DNA of 64,000 nt from Pseudomonas paraversuta (GTDB lineage: Bacteria; Pseudomonadota; Gammaproteobacteria; Pseudomonadales; Pseudomonadaceae). The DNA is taken from contig NZ_CAJFCL010000002.1 of NCBI RefSeq assembly GCF_904063065.1, positions 434,001-498,000 of the forward strand, read 5' to 3'. The first letter of the stretch is position 1. Each line of letters starts with the position of its first letter. Shown here piece after piece: positions 26,884 to 36,789 of this stretch. The position numbers and the translations under genes were made by a program. The notes beneath the pieces are model-generated. The model had not been told where the DNA came from. It was given only the letters and a program-made list of their open reading frames with translations, and did not search any database.

Positions 26884-27978
26884 TCAGGTATTGGTCTTCA
26901 GCTTGGTCCACAGGCGCGTGGTGAGCCGGGCAATTTTGGCCGGCAGGTCCTCGACCGTGAACAGTGTGTCTATCACTTCTTTTGACGGATAGATGGCAGG
27001 GTCCTGTTTCACCTCTGACGAGAGATAGGCATCCGCTGCAAGGTTGGGGTTGGCGTAGTGGATGTTGTTGCTGATATCGGCAATCACCTGGGGCGTGAGC
27101 AGGTAGTTCATGTAGGTGTAGGCGTTCTTTTCATGGGGCGCGCTTTTGGGCATGACCACCATGTCCATCCACAAGGTGGAGCCTTCCCTGGGGACCGAGT
27201 AAGCGATGTTGATCCCGTTCCTGGCTTCCTTGGCACTGGCGGCTGCCTGCACCACATCGCCGTTAAAACCTATCACTGCACAGATATTGCCGTTGGCCAG
27301 ATCGCTGATGTACTTCGATGCGTGAAAGTACTGAACGTAAGGCCGGATTTTCAGCAGAGCCTGTTCGGCTTTCTTGTAGTCTTGCGGGTCATGGCTGTGG
27401 TGCGGCAGGCCTAGATAGTTAAGGGTGACAGGTAGCACCTGGGTCGGGTTGTCGATGATTGCGACGCCGCACTGGCTCAGCTTCTTGATGTTGTTTTCAT
27501 CAAAAAACAGGCTCCAGGACTGCGTGACATCGGTGGTACCGAAGATCTGCTTGATCTTGTCCACGTTATAGCCGATGCCTGCAGTACCCCACATGTAGGG
27601 GAAGCCGTACTGGTTGCCCGGGTCGTTCACCTCGAGCTTTTTCATCAGCACCGGGTCGAGGTTTTTCCAGTTGGGCAACTGGCTGCGGTCGAGCTTTTGT
27701 ATGGCCCCCGCCTTGATCAGCCGGGACAGGAAGTGGTTGGACGGGCTGACCACGTCATAACCGGTGTTGCCGGTCATCAACTTGGACTCCAGCACTTCGT
27801 TGCTGTCGTGGATATCGTAAGTCGTCTTGATCCCCGTTTGCCTGGTAAACGAGGGCAGGGTGTCATCCGCGATATAGCCGTTCCAGTTGGAGATATTGAC
27901 TGTCTCGTCTGCGTAGCTGGCTGCCGAAAACGCGGCCAGCATGACCGCCAGGGAAATCGTGTTGATGTGCATGTTCAA
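26884..27978 (-). CDS. Polyamine-type periplasmic substrate-binding protein (PotF/SpuD-like)
   Basis: The 364-aa protein has an N-terminal signal peptide (SLAVMLAAFSAASYA) and the hallmark start of the mature protein VNISNWNGYIADDTLPSF, then YDVVSPSNHFLSRLIKAGA and GFPYMWGTAGIGYN. These match the putrescine/spermidine binding proteins of ABC importers. No permease or ATPase gene is adjacent, so it must serve a transporter encoded elsewhere or act as a sensor. It lies 41 bases downstream of a PuuB-like oxidase, which supports a role in polyamine use. Confidence 0.88.
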   Translation of the reverse strand: MNMHINTISLAVMLAAFSAASYADETVNISNWNGYIADDTLPSFTRQTGIKTTYDIHDSNEVLESKLMTGNTGYDVVSPSNHFLSRLIKAGAIQKLDRSQLPNWKNLDPVLMKKLEVNDPGNQYGFPYMWGTAGIGYNVDKIKQIFGTTDVTQSWSLFFDENNIKKLSQCGVAIIDNPTQVLPVTLNYLGLPHHSHDPQDYKKAEQALLKIRPYVQYFHASKYISDLANGNICAVIGFNGDVVQAAASAKEARNGINIAYSVPREGSTLWMDMVVMPKSAPHEKNAYTYMNYLLTPQVIADISNNIHYANPNLAADAYLSSEVKQDPAIYPSKEVIDTLFTVEDLPAKIARLTTRLWTKLKTNT

Positions 27979-28019
27979 TCACCTTTTCGAGGAGCTTTTA
28001 TTTTTTTCGTCACAGTGCA

Positions 28020-29330
28020 TCAGATTTCGGTTCTGGCCCTGACCGCTTCCACGCGCATGCGCAACACGGCGCCGATGTCGAAGAACGGGCGCGGCGGTAG
28101 CCAGCCCGGCCGTGCCCGGTCCATGACTGACTGCAACAGCGGGGAGCTGGCGCCACTGGCCATTTCCGCCAGCAACCGGCCCCACAGGGTGCCGCGTGCC
28201 ACGCCGGAGCCATTGCAGCCGGCGACGGCAAACACCCGTTCCTGGACCTTGGCGAAATAAGGCTGGCCGCTGCGTGTGGCGCTCAGGTGACCGGTCCAGG
28301 TGTAGTCAATGTCTTGCTCGGTGAGCCCCGGGAAGCGTCGTTGCAAGCCCAGCGCGTGGTGTTTGCGCCGCTGTATCAAATCGCTGTCGGACAGGTCTTT
28401 GGTGCGGTATTCGGCGGTGTTGCGGATCATCACCCGGCGGTCCGGAGTCAGGCGTACGGTTGCGCCGAGGGGGCGTGTGGAAAGTACGCCCCAGGGCTCG
28501 ACGCTGCCGATGGCCGCGTATTCCCGGTCTGTCAGGGGGCGGGTCAGGCTGGCGCTGAGTTCCATGGGGAAGGTGGCGCTGTTGTCGATCCCGGCGCGCG
28601 GAATGAAAGCGTTGAGGCACACCAGAACCTGTCCGGCCTCGATGCTGCCTTGGGTGCCAGTGGCACGCACGCCGCCGCGCACGGGTTCGAGGCCGCTGAT
28701 CTCGGTGTTCTCGAATACGGTGACATTGGCTGGCAGTGCATCCAGCAGGCCTTTGACGTACTTCGCCGGCTGCAGCAGAGCGTTGCCATTACCGCACCAG
28801 ATCGCCGCCCGATAGTGACGGGTCCCCAGTTTTTGGGCGAGTTGTCCGCCCTCCAGAAACTGTGCCGAGGCCCCCACGGCACTGAGGGTTTTAAGCTTGG
28901 CTTCGATGTGGGTCAGCTTGGCGGGATCATTGACCGCGAAGTAGTAACCCGAATCGCGGTATTCGCACTCAATGCCGTGGCGGCTGATGCGCTTGCGTAC
29001 TTCTTCGCCGGCGGCGCAGCCGATTGCAGAGTCGACCTCAAAACCGGCGAAGCCGCTGTGGCCGATCAGCTCATCATCGCCGGGGTTTTCGTGGGACACC
29101 GCGTAGCCGGAGTTGCGCGCTGAGGCCCCCTGGGCTGCGCGCTGCCGATCGACCACGACGATACGCGCCTCAGGGTACATTTCCGCCAGGGAATGGGCGG
29201 CACTGAGCCCGGTGATACCGGCGCCAATAATCAGCCAGTCAGCTTTTTCCGGCCCCTTGAGGTGATCGCGGCCCGGGGAGGTTCCTGCCAGGGCAATCCA
29301 GCCACATTGATTTTTCACGTAACACCTCAT
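28020..29330 (-). CDS. FAD-dependent oxidoreductase, gamma-glutamylputrescine-oxidase-like
   Basis: The 436-aa DAO-family flavoenzyme has an N-terminal dinucleotide-binding motif (DWLIIGAGITGLSAAHSLAE, about 32-51), an FAD-contact segment GASARNSGYAVS, and a late GCNGSGVARGTLWG motif. These are typical of PuuB/OrdL enzymes, which oxidise an amine of a gamma-glutamyl-polyamine or an amino acid. It is the first gene of a two-gene unit with a polyamine-type binding protein, and it is divergent from a LysR regulator. The exact substrate is inference. Confidence 0.85.
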   Translation of the reverse strand: MRCYVKNQCGWIALAGTSPGRDHLKGPEKADWLIIGAGITGLSAAHSLAEMYPEARIVVVDRQRAAQGASARNSGYAVSHENPGDDELIGHSGFAGFEVDSAIGCAAGEEVRKRISRHGIECEYRDSGYYFAVNDPAKLTHIEAKLKTLSAVGASAQFLEGGQLAQKLGTRHYRAAIWCGNGNALLQPAKYVKGLLDALPANVTVFENTEISGLEPVRGGVRATGTQGSIEAGQVLVCLNAFIPRAGIDNSATFPMELSASLTRPLTDREYAAIGSVEPWGVLSTRPLGATVRLTPDRRVMIRNTAEYRTKDLSDSDLIQRRKHHALGLQRRFPGLTEQDIDYTWTGHLSATRSGQPYFAKVQERVFAVAGCNGSGVARGTLWGRLLAEMASGASSPLLQSVMDRARPGWLPPRPFFDIGAVLRMRVEAVRARTEI

Positions 29331-29433
29331 TCAACGGTTGCGGCGCCTCCTGCTTGGGTGAATACATGCGCAAATCGCATGGCTGTTATCAGGTGGCGCC
29401 CTCTATAGCTGGAATTTATGACGAACACGGTGA

Positions 29434-29449
29434 TATAACCAACGTTATA
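29434..29449. promoter_or_regulatory. Candidate LysR operator upstream of the oxidase/regulator pair
   Basis: tataac-caac-gttata is a perfect inverted repeat with 6-bp arms, 26 bases ahead of the LysR start and within the 145-base divergent promoter region. It fits the T-N11-A shape bound by LysR-type regulators. Confidence 0.5.
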
Positions 29450-29475
29450 AATTCATTGATCGATTCCAAAAGCGC

Positions 29476-30369
29476 ATGGATACAATTAGCCACGTACCGT
29501 CTCTACAGGGCCTGCAGGCGCTGGTTGCAGTTGCCGATTCGGGCAGCTTCACCCTAGCGGCGCAGGCGCTGTGTCTGACCCAAAGCGCAGTCAGTCGCAA
29601 GATCCAGCAACTGGAAGGGCATTTCGGTGTACCGCTGTTCGCCAGAAACAGTCGCAGCGTGCACCTGACGGCTGAAGGCGAAGAGGTGCTGGGCAGCGCG
29701 CGCACCATTCTTGCGCAGTTGCGGGCGCTGGAAGACCGGCTTTCACCGCAAAAGCGTCCGTTTCGTATCCGCATGCACGTCTCCCTGGCCGTGCGCTGGT
29801 TACTGCCCAAGCTCAGTGACTTCTACCTGCAGCATCCGGACATAGCCCTGTCGATCGAAACCGTTGCCACCGAGATCGTTGAGCCCGCCAGCGACAGTGA
29901 TGCCTACATCCTCTATCTGCCGGAGCCCCGCACTGACCCGGCCTGTCTGGTGCTGTTCGATGAGGCACTGGTGCCGGTTTGCTCCCCGGATCTGGGGCCG
30001 CTGACGTCAATGGATGACCTGGCAGGTTTCCCGTTGCTGCACCGTTCGGCCGACAAGCAGGCGTGGATCGACTGGCTGTCAGCCAATCACGGCAACCCCC
30101 TGGAGAGCTATCGTCACATCCCGTTCAACCTCGATGAGCTGGCACTGGATGCTGCGGCCCGGGGGCTTGGGGTCGCAGTGACGGACATGACTCTGGCCGA
30201 TGAGTCGATCCAGCGCGGGGTGCTGGTGATTCCGTTTGGCGAGCCATTGAAAACCGGCGGCAATTACTCGTTGTGCCCACAGCCCCTGGCCGCCGGACAC
30301 CCGGCCTGTTCCCGGGTGCTGCAGTGGTTCGCGGAGCAGGCGCAACAGGCTAGGGTGCCAGGTGCTTGA
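29476..30369 (+). CDS. LysR-family transcriptional regulator
   Basis: The 297-aa regulator has an N-terminal winged helix (GSFTLAAQALCLTQSAVSRK) and a C-terminal periplasmic-binding-protein-like effector domain. The sequence is of the GcvA-like subtype, judging from the LALSIETVATEIVEP-type region. It is divergent from the PuuB-like oxidase and probably controls it with a polyamine-related effector. Its 3' end overlaps the convergent GNAT gene by about 20 bases. Confidence 0.88.
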   Translation: MDTISHVPSLQGLQALVAVADSGSFTLAAQALCLTQSAVSRKIQQLEGHFGVPLFARNSRSVHLTAEGEEVLGSARTILAQLRALEDRLSPQKRPFRIRMHVSLAVRWLLPKLSDFYLQHPDIALSIETVATEIVEPASDSDAYILYLPEPRTDPACLVLFDEALVPVCSPDLGPLTSMDDLAGFPLLHRSADKQAWIDWLSANHGNPLESYRHIPFNLDELALDAAARGLGVAVTDMTLADESIQRGVLVIPFGEPLKTGGNYSLCPQPLAAGHPACSRVLQWFAEQAQQARVPGA

Positions 30370-30805
30370 GCATGATGACGGTGCGTTCGGCACCGTGGAA
30401 TTCGTCGCGGATTTTTTCAAAACCCAGGCGGGCGTAAAAGCCTTCGGCGGTGATCGAAGAGGGCACCCTTAACTCTTGCAGGCCGTGCTGCCCTGCAACG
30501 GATTCGATTCTGGCCATAAGCTGCTTGCCGATTCCCGTGCCCTGGTGGCCGGGAGCGACGAATACACTGCGAATTACCTGCTGGTCCAGGCTTGCCGTTG
30601 CGACCACGGCCCCATCAAGAATTGCCACATAGACTTGACGCTGGATGATCAAGCCCAGGATCTGTGGGGCCGCAAAGCTTTGCTCCACCCGGGCGATGAC
30701 GTCGGGCGGGTAGTCCAGGGCATTGGATTGGCGAAGTGCAGCGATCACCACCTTGCTGATGGCCGCTGCATCTTCGGCACGGGCAGCTCGAACCAGAACG
30801 CTCAT
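30350..30805 (-). CDS. GNAT-family N-acetyltransferase
   Basis: The 151-aa protein has the acetyl-CoA-binding motif A, FVAPGHQGTGIGKQLMARIE (Q-x-x-G-x-G), and motif B-like GFYARLGFEKI. It transfers an acetyl group from acetyl-CoA to an amine; the acceptor is unknown. Its C-terminal codons overlap the LysR gene on the other strand. Confidence 0.85.
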   Translation of the reverse strand: MSVLVRAARAEDAAAISKVVIAALRQSNALDYPPDVIARVEQSFAAPQILGLIIQRQVYVAILDGAVVATASLDQQVIRSVFVAPGHQGTGIGKQLMARIESVAGQHGLQELRVPSSITAEGFYARLGFEKIRDEFHGAERTVIMLKHLAP

Positions 30806-31200
30806 AAGTGATTTATCCGTTGTGATGGTATTGGCGAACTACTTTAGACCTTGCTGCCGACGTCGGCCGCTCTTGATAGCTCAGTCAAATTTTGTAATAA
30901 GTCTGTTACTCAGAAAACTCTGATTGCGCTGTAGGATTGCATCCCCAATTTACTAAAGGTTTATATGAACACCCTGATGGAGCCTCCCAGTTGCTGCTTT
31001 CTGTCAGCAACCCGTTTGTTTTCAGCCTCTGTTGCTGATCGTTTATCTCATCTCTCCAGCGTTTCCAGCCTGACCGGTACATCCCGTGTCTTGCGCTTGC
31101 CTGTCTGTCCTGAATTTCCTGTGGCCACTGCCTGCCAGAGGATCGACCCGGGCGCAGCATTCTCATCATCCCCAACCCCTCAAGAGCGCGCGTAAGCATT
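30806..31200 (+). promoter_or_regulatory. Leader region of the TerC-like gene, with a 76-aa possible ORF
   Basis: About 395 bases separate the GNAT gene start from the TerC-like gene. An ORF at 30965-31195 (MNTLMEPPSCCFLSATRLFS...) has a fair site (aaagg) and ends five bases before the TerC-like start. Its Ser/Cys/Pro-rich sequence looks poor as a protein. A Mn-type yybP-ykoY riboswitch core was looked for and not found. Confidence 0.3.
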
Positions 31201-32748
31201 ATGGAATGGATTGCTGATCCTACGGCCTGGCTAGGCCTGCTGACCTTGATTGTGCTGGAGTTGGTGCTGGGCATCGACAACCTGGTGTTTATTGCCATCC
31301 TGGCGGACAAGTTGCCGCCCGAGCAGCGCGACCGCGCCCGGGTCATTGGTCTGACCCTGGCGCTATTGATGCGCCTGGGCCTGCTGGCCAGCATCTCGTG
31401 GATGGTGACGCTGACCGAGCCCCTGTTCGAAGTGTTTGAAAAATCCTTTTCGGGGCGCGACCTGATCATGCTGTTCGGTGGTCTGTTCCTGTTGTTCAAA
31501 GCCACCATGGAGCTGCATGAACGGCTCGAGGGGCATGTCGCAGAGCGTTCATCCAACGCTGTGTATGCCATGTTCTGGCCGATCGTGGCGCAGATTGTGG
31601 TGCTGGACGCGGTGTTCTCGCTGGATGCGGTGATTACCGCGGTGGGCATGGTCGAGCATTTGTCCGTGATGATGATCGCGGTGGTGATCTCCATTGGCCT
31701 GATGATCATTGCCAGCAAGCCGCTGACCCGCTTCGTCAACAGTCACCCGACCGTGATCATGCTGTGTCTGGGCTTTTTGATGATGATCGGTTTCAGCCTT
31801 ACCGCTGAAGGCCTGGGCTTCCACATTCCCAAGGGCTATCTGTACGCTGCCATCGGCTTCTCGATCTTGATCGAGGTCTTCAACCAGATTGCCCGCGCGC
31901 AACGTAAACGCAGCCTGCAAGGTGTGCGCCCGATGCGTGAGCGCACCGCCCATGCCGTGATGCGTTTGCTGGGCGGGCGTACCCTGAGTGCCGACGAAGT
32001 CGGTGAGGAAATTGCGGACATGCTGGAAGGCGGCGCCAGCGAAGAGGTGTTCCACCGTCGCGAGCGGGTCATGATCAGTGGTGTTCTGCAACTGGCGGAG
32101 CGGCCCATACGCACAGTCATGACCCCGCGCACGGAGATTGATCACATCGATCTGGCAGATTCGGCCGAGAGCATTCGCGCAAAGCTGATGCATTCGTCCT
32201 ACTCCAGGTTGCCGGTGATCAGGGCAGGGCGCATCGATGAGCCATTGGGCTTTGTGCACAAGAAGGAGCTGTTGAAAGAGTTGTTGGCCGGCCATCAACC
32301 CGATCTGGAAGCCATGGCCCGCAAGACCATCAACTTGCTGGACAGTTTCTCGATCCTCAATGCTCTGGAGCAGATGCGCAAAGAGTCCACCCACATCGCT
32401 TTCGTGATCAACGAGTTCGGTGACTTCACCGGCCTGCTGACCATGACCGATATTCTGGAGTCGATTGCCGGCGAGTTGCCGGACGCCAGTGAAATCGAAG
32501 GCCCGAACATTGTGGTCCAAGGGGATGGTTACTTAGTGAGCGGCGCCTTGAATCTGAGTCAGATAGCCCTGCACACCGGTTTCCCGGCCAAGGCCACGGA
32601 TGACTATCAAACACTGGCTGGAATGGTCATGAGTTTGCTGGACCGTCTGCCTGTGATTGGCGACAGCCTGACCTGGGAAGGGTGGAACCTGAGGGTGATG
32701 GAGGTTGAAGAGCGGCGGGTGACCAGGGTGCTGCTTAGCAAAGCGTAA
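31201..32748 (+). CDS. TerC-family membrane protein with CBS pair and CorC/HlyC domain
   Basis: The 515-aa protein has a TerC-type membrane domain (about 1-240, with [17 protein letters not shown] and [15 protein letters not shown] acidic motifs within helices), then two CBS repeats (about 295-420, [17 protein letters not shown] and [20 protein letters not shown]) and a C-terminal CorC_HlyC transporter-associated domain. This matches YoaE-type proteins. The family is linked to metal-ion (Mn2+ or others) efflux or metalation of exported proteins; the role here is inference. Confidence 0.88.
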   Translation: MEWIADPTAWLGLLTLIVLELVLGIDNLVFIAILADKLPPEQRDRARVIGLTLALLMRLGLLASISWMVTLTEPLFEVFEKSFSGRDLIMLFGGLFLLFKATMELHERLEGHVAERSSNAVYAMFWPIVAQIVVLDAVFSLDAVITAVGMVEHLSVMMIAVVISIGLMIIASKPLTRFVNSHPTVIMLCLGFLMMIGFSLTAEGLGFHIPKGYLYAAIGFSILIEVFNQIARAQRKRSLQGVRPMRERTAHAVMRLLGGRTLSADEVGEEIADMLEGGASEEVFHRRERVMISGVLQLAERPIRTVMTPRTEIDHIDLADSAESIRAKLMHSSYSRLPVIRAGRIDEPLGFVHKKELLKELLAGHQPDLEAMARKTINLLDSFSILNALEQMRKESTHIAFVINEFGDFTGLLTMTDILESIAGELPDASEIEGPNIVVQGDGYLVSGALNLSQIALHTGFPAKATDDYQTLAGMVMSLLDRLPVIGDSLTWEGWNLRVMEVEERRVTRVLLSKA

Positions 32749-32750
32749 TC

Positions 32751-32818
32751 TGTAGGAGCGAACTTGCTCGCGAGTTCTTCGCTGTTGCGAAAGACTCGCG
32801 GGCAAGCGCGCCCCTACA
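32751..32818. repeat. REP-like inverted repeat between convergent genes
   Basis: tgtaggagcgaacttgctcg at one end faces gggcaagcgcgcccctaca at the other, giving a long imperfect stem with an inner gcgagt/actcgc match. It shares its arm with the REP units at the left end of the window and sits between the TerC-like gene and gcd. Confidence 0.75.
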
Positions 32819-32826
32819 GGGCTGTT

Positions 32827-35247
32827 TTACTCTTTGTCAGGCAACGCGTAAGCGATCACGTAGTCACCGCGATCGGCTGACTGGCGTGCGCCACTGGCGG
32901 TGATGACAACGTACTGCTTGCCGGTTTTAGGCGACACAAAGGTCATCGGGCCGCCCTGGCTGCCGACTGGCAAGCGGGCCTTCCAGGCCTCTTCACCATT
33001 GGCCGAGTTGAAGGCGCGCAGGTAATAGTCCTGAGTCCCCGCGATGAAAATCAGACCGCCCTGGGTGGACAGCGTACCGCCCAGGGTAGGCATGCCGATT
33101 GGCAATGGCAGGTGCATCTTGACCCCCAGCGGGCCAGTGTCCTGAACAGTGCCGACCGGTACTTGCCAGGCAATTTTCTGGGTCTTCATGTCGATGGCAG
33201 TCAGGGTGCCGAACGGCGGAGCCTGGCAAGGGATGCCGGCGATGGACAGGAAGCGGTTCTTGTTCACTGCATACGGCGTGCCTTTGAGCGGTACTGCGCC
33301 CATGCCGGTATTCAGTGCTTCGCCGCCGGAGTTGGCCACCGCTTCTTTTTTCTGCGGCACCATCTGGATCCACAGGCCCAGACGCATGTCGTTGACGAAA
33401 ATAAAGCCGTGCACCGGATCAGTCGACAGACCGCCCCAGTTCATGCCCCCCAGTGAGCCCGGGAAGCTCAGCGACACATCGGTACCAGGTGCGGTAAACA
33501 GGCCGTCGTAACGCATTTTCTTGAACGAAATGCGGCACAGCATCTGATCGAACGGGGTTGCGCCCCACATGTCCGACTCGGTCAGTTTTTGCGCACCAAT
33601 CTGCGGCATGCCCACCGATTTCGGCTGGGTCAGCGAGTAGGGTTCGTTCGGAATGTTGGAGGCTTTGACCGCTACTTCTTCAACTTTGGTCAGTGGCTGG
33701 CCGGTGTGGCGATCCAGAACAAAAATCTGACCGGCCTTGGTGCCGATCACCAGCGCCGGGACCTTGCTGCCGTCAGGCTTGGCAAAGTCGATCAGCGTCG
33801 GCTGCATGGGCAAGTCGAAGTCCCACAGATCGTTATGAACGGTCTGATAGACCCACTTTTCATCACCGGTCGAGGCGTTGAGTGCCAGCACCGAAGCGCC
33901 GTACTTGTGGTCCAGAGCCGTGCGTTCAACACCGTAGATGTCGGTGGACGAACTGCCCATCGGCAAGAAGATGGTGTTCATCAGCGGGTCATAGGACATC
34001 GGCGCCCAGCTGTTGGGCGTGCTGCGAACGTAGGTCTGACCCTCTGCCGGAGCCTGTTTGTCTTGCGGATTGCCAGGGTCGAACGCCCAGCGCATGGCGC
34101 CGGTGATTACGTCAAAGCCGCGGATCACGCCGCCAGGCATGTCGGTCTGCACGTTATCGGCAACCCGGCCGCCAACCACCACTGTGGTACCTGCCATCAA
34201 CGGTGCCGACGACAGCTGGTAAAAGGAGTCAGGCACATTGCCCAGACCGGCTTTCAGATCAACCTGGCCATTGGTGCCGAAGTCCTGGCAGAACTTGCCG
34301 GTGTCAGCATCCACCGCGATCAGGCGCGCATCGATGGTGTTGGTGAGCAGGCGACGCTGGCAGGCAGCGCCGGGGGCAACAGCCACTGGCACGGCAGGGG
34401 TGCTGCCATCAGTCGGCTGGGCAACCGGTGCGCTGGCATCGAAGTACGCCAGGCCCCGGCAACGTTGCCAGACAGCCGATTTTGCATCGATGTTGTTCTT
34501 CCACAGCTCTTTACCGGTATCGGCATCCAGAGCGATGAGGTTGTTGTGCGGGGTGCAGATAAACACCTTGTCGCCCACTTGCAACGGGGTCAGCTGGTCT
34601 TCTGCGCCATTGCCGTCGCTGATCGCCACGTCGCCGGTCTGGTAAGTCCAGGCGGGTACCAGATCGGCAACGTTACTGCGGTTGATCTGGTCCAGTGCGG
34701 CAAAGCGGCTGCCACCTTCGTCATTACCGTAGTGTGCCCAGTCTTTCTGGGCATTGGCCGGGTCGACCTTGGTCAGGCCCGGGCCGTCGCCGGTAGCCGA
34801 CACCGTGGCGTGGGGTTGAAACATGCCCCAGAAACCGCCAGCGATGGCCACTGCCAGCACCGCGCCCAGCGCGTAACCCCCGTTCCCGCTCAGGCCGTTG
34901 GCCTTGCGCAGAGAAGGGTAAGCCAGCGCCACCACCAGGCTCAGCACGGCCAGGGCGAACAGGCGCGAAACCAGCGGCCAGAACACCAGCCCGGCATCCA
35001 GCAGGGCCCAGACAATCGACGCAACCATCACGGCAGCGAACAGCCAGACGCCTGAAAGGCGTTGTTTGAACATTAATACCGACGCGGCAATCATTCCGAG
35101 ACCGGCCAGCAGGAAATACAGGCTGCCACCAAGGGTGGCGAGATAGCCGCCGCCGGCGACGAACAGCAATCCGAAAACCAGCACGCCGAGGGCTGCGACC
35201 CAAACGGGCCAGCGGCTCACGGAGGCCGAAGGTTGAGAATTATTCAT
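32827..35247 (-). CDS. gcd: Membrane-bound PQQ-dependent glucose dehydrogenase
   Basis: The 806-aa quinoprotein oxidises D-glucose to glucono-lactone at the periplasmic face and passes electrons to ubiquinone. Five N-terminal membrane helices (about 1-150) precede an eight-bladed propeller containing PQQ-enzyme repeats such as NLIALDADTGKELWKNN, VLALNASTGDEKWVYQ, and the late YYLRAFNSANGEEAWKARLP. DWAHYGNDEGGSRFAALDQI marks the start of the propeller. Its length and layout match Gcd of E. coli and Pseudomonas. It is a single-gene unit here. Confidence 0.95.
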   Translation of the reverse strand: MNNSQPSASVSRWPVWVAALGVLVFGLLFVAGGGYLATLGGSLYFLLAGLGMIAASVLMFKQRLSGVWLFAAVMVASIVWALLDAGLVFWPLVSRLFALAVLSLVVALAYPSLRKANGLSGNGGYALGAVLAVAIAGGFWGMFQPHATVSATGDGPGLTKVDPANAQKDWAHYGNDEGGSRFAALDQINRSNVADLVPAWTYQTGDVAISDGNGAEDQLTPLQVGDKVFICTPHNNLIALDADTGKELWKNNIDAKSAVWQRCRGLAYFDASAPVAQPTDGSTPAVPVAVAPGAACQRRLLTNTIDARLIAVDADTGKFCQDFGTNGQVDLKAGLGNVPDSFYQLSSAPLMAGTTVVVGGRVADNVQTDMPGGVIRGFDVITGAMRWAFDPGNPQDKQAPAEGQTYVRSTPNSWAPMSYDPLMNTIFLPMGSSSTDIYGVERTALDHKYGASVLALNASTGDEKWVYQTVHNDLWDFDLPMQPTLIDFAKPDGSKVPALVIGTKAGQIFVLDRHTGQPLTKVEEVAVKASNIPNEPYSLTQPKSVGMPQIGAQKLTESDMWGATPFDQMLCRISFKKMRYDGLFTAPGTDVSLSFPGSLGGMNWGGLSTDPVHGFIFVNDMRLGLWIQMVPQKKEAVANSGGEALNTGMGAVPLKGTPYAVNKNRFLSIAGIPCQAPPFGTLTAIDMKTQKIAWQVPVGTVQDTGPLGVKMHLPLPIGMPTLGGTLSTQGGLIFIAGTQDYYLRAFNSANGEEAWKARLPVGSQGGPMTFVSPKTGKQYVVITASGARQSADRGDYVIAYALPDKE

Positions 35248-35913
35248 GGTGCATGACCCTACTGATGCATGAGCGATTGAGGTGGGAGCAGCCTAATTAG
35301 GTATAGCTGTTTCCATTACAGAGTGGCTGGGGAAGCCTTTGCAGCGCCTGGTGCCTTATGGAGCAGGGCGAGACAACCGGCAGAAGTCATAGATAGCTAT
35401 GTACTAAACGGTTAGTTCCGTAACTTTAACAAAAAAACACGCCCTGCGACAAATTGTCCGCGCAAACCGCAGCAAGCCAGTGGCGAGCGCTTTCGCATCC
35501 TCACCTCGGCGCCTCTCTCGCTGGAGCCGGGGATGCAGGTAGCGGCGGGGCAGAGGTTGATGGCCATGCATCGCAGGCATCATCGATGCCCGGATGCGCG
35601 AAGCACTGGCGGCGCAGCGTGCAGCAGTTACGCAACTGGAGCACAGGCAACAGGTACAGCGCGCCCGGTGCGTTAAGCGAGATAAATGCGCTCAGGCATT
35701 GGGGCAGCCTGCGGTGGAAGGCATGGAAGTATCTGGAGTGGCGGCCGCGTTGGGGGCGTAAATCGCCAGGCTTTGGTGCACCGGGGTTCCAGATGGAGCC
35801 GTCGGACAGCAAGGGGAAAGGGCTGCCGAACCTGATGCCAAGGGTTATTATTATAACTATACTAAATAGTTCTTTAGTATAGTTATTCCATATACCTATA
35901 AGGGGGGCGTAAT
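35248..35913. other. Intergenic region upstream of gcd, island edge
   Basis: The first part (35248-35450) is the gcd promoter region; it includes the inverted repeat actaa-acgg-ttagt (35403-35416). From 35454 there are overlapping open frames in several phases, including a helical 55-aa frame (35594-35761, MREALAAQRAAVTQLEHRQQ...), none with a good start site. This may be a degraded gene. The last 100 bases become A+T-rich and contain a strong inverted repeat. Confidence 0.4.
35853..35886. repeat. A+T-rich 14-bp perfect inverted repeat
   Basis: ataactatactaaa at 35853-35866 and tttagtatagttat at 35873-35886 pair perfectly around a 6-base loop. It lies 28 bases past the 3' end of the DUF4238 gene. 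It could be that gene's transcription terminator or a regulator site. Similar half-sites (actaa/ttagt) occur at 35403-35416. Confidence 0.8.
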
Positions 35914-36747
35914 TTAGATCACCGTAGGCAGATCCTTTCCCGTTAATAAACGGCCGTCCAAACCTATAAATTCGAATGCATCGCTGTGCGCATAAATTTG
36001 TCTTGTCGCGTTGCCTATAATCCGACTATTGAAGGCTGCAACCTCTGTTCTTTCTAACGGAATTACTCGTTCGCTTGCCTCATAGTCGCCTAGAACGGCG
36101 ATATTTTGGCTCAAAGGGATGAAAACACTCACGTCTCTTAGTGCGAACCCCAAACCCCATCCGTCGTCAGGTCGATTAGGGTGAGCTACCAGATTTACTG
36201 GGTAATCGGAGGTAATGAACCCAGGTGATCCATTGCTTGTTTGCAGAAAACGCCATTTGCGCTCTAGTAAACATTGATGAATTCCACGGATAAGACCCAA
36301 TTCAAAGTAGGCATGCTTTGAGCTGTTCATCTCTAGGGTGGGTAAACCTTCCCGTGATTCTGAAGCCATTAGAATTTGGTTGAGGGGCTCAATGCTGCTT
36401 TCCAAATGCTGTCTGTCTCGTGGATTTCTCGCAGCAAAAAGCGAAAAAAGGAGCAGAACTGCTTCACGATCTGCGCTGTTGGAAAAACTACAGCTATTAA
36501 CGACTCTGGTGAGTGCTGCAATCCCAGGTCCTTCGACCTCATTGGCGTAAGATCTCTCGAGTACATTGGGATCTGGGTGACCATCTAGTCGGTTGAAATG
36601 ATCCTCACCAGCGACATTTTTTACGCTTTGCGGAAATCCTTTTTTCACAACAAGATCAACGCAGTGAACGACATCGTGCTTACCGGACTTCGCAAAACCT
36701 CGCAGGTATCCAGCCGAGACATAATGGTGGTAGATCGGTTCGCTCAT
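35914..36747 (-). CDS. DUF4238-family protein
   Basis: The 277-aa protein starts with the family-like IYHHYVSAGYLRGFA and has the downstream ADREAVLLLFSLFAARNPRDRQ helix and a conserved PGFITSDYPVNLV segment, followed by VFIPLSQNIAVL. These fit DUF4238, a family of unknown function found in accessory regions of many bacteria. No catalytic role is established. The gene is more A+T-rich than its neighbours, which points to transfer. It begins 42 bases after an AbrB/MazE-like gene on the same strand. Confidence 0.7.
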   Translation of the reverse strand: MSEPIYHHYVSAGYLRGFAKSGKHDVVHCVDLVVKKGFPQSVKNVAGEDHFNRLDGHPDPNVLERSYANEVEGPGIAALTRVVNSCSFSNSADREAVLLLFSLFAARNPRDRQHLESSIEPLNQILMASESREGLPTLEMNSSKHAYFELGLIRGIHQCLLERKWRFLQTSNGSPGFITSDYPVNLVAHPNRPDDGWGLGFALRDVSVFIPLSQNIAVLGDYEASERVIPLERTEVAAFNSRIIGNATRQIYAHSDAFEFIGLDGRLLTGKDLPTVI

Positions 36748-36789
36748 ATAAGTCGTATGTCCATTCTTGGTCGATTCACGTTATCAGTC

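Noticed and set aside
30900..31200. yybP-ykoY Mn riboswitch ahead of the TerC-like gene
   Set aside because: The conserved core bases of that motif were not found.
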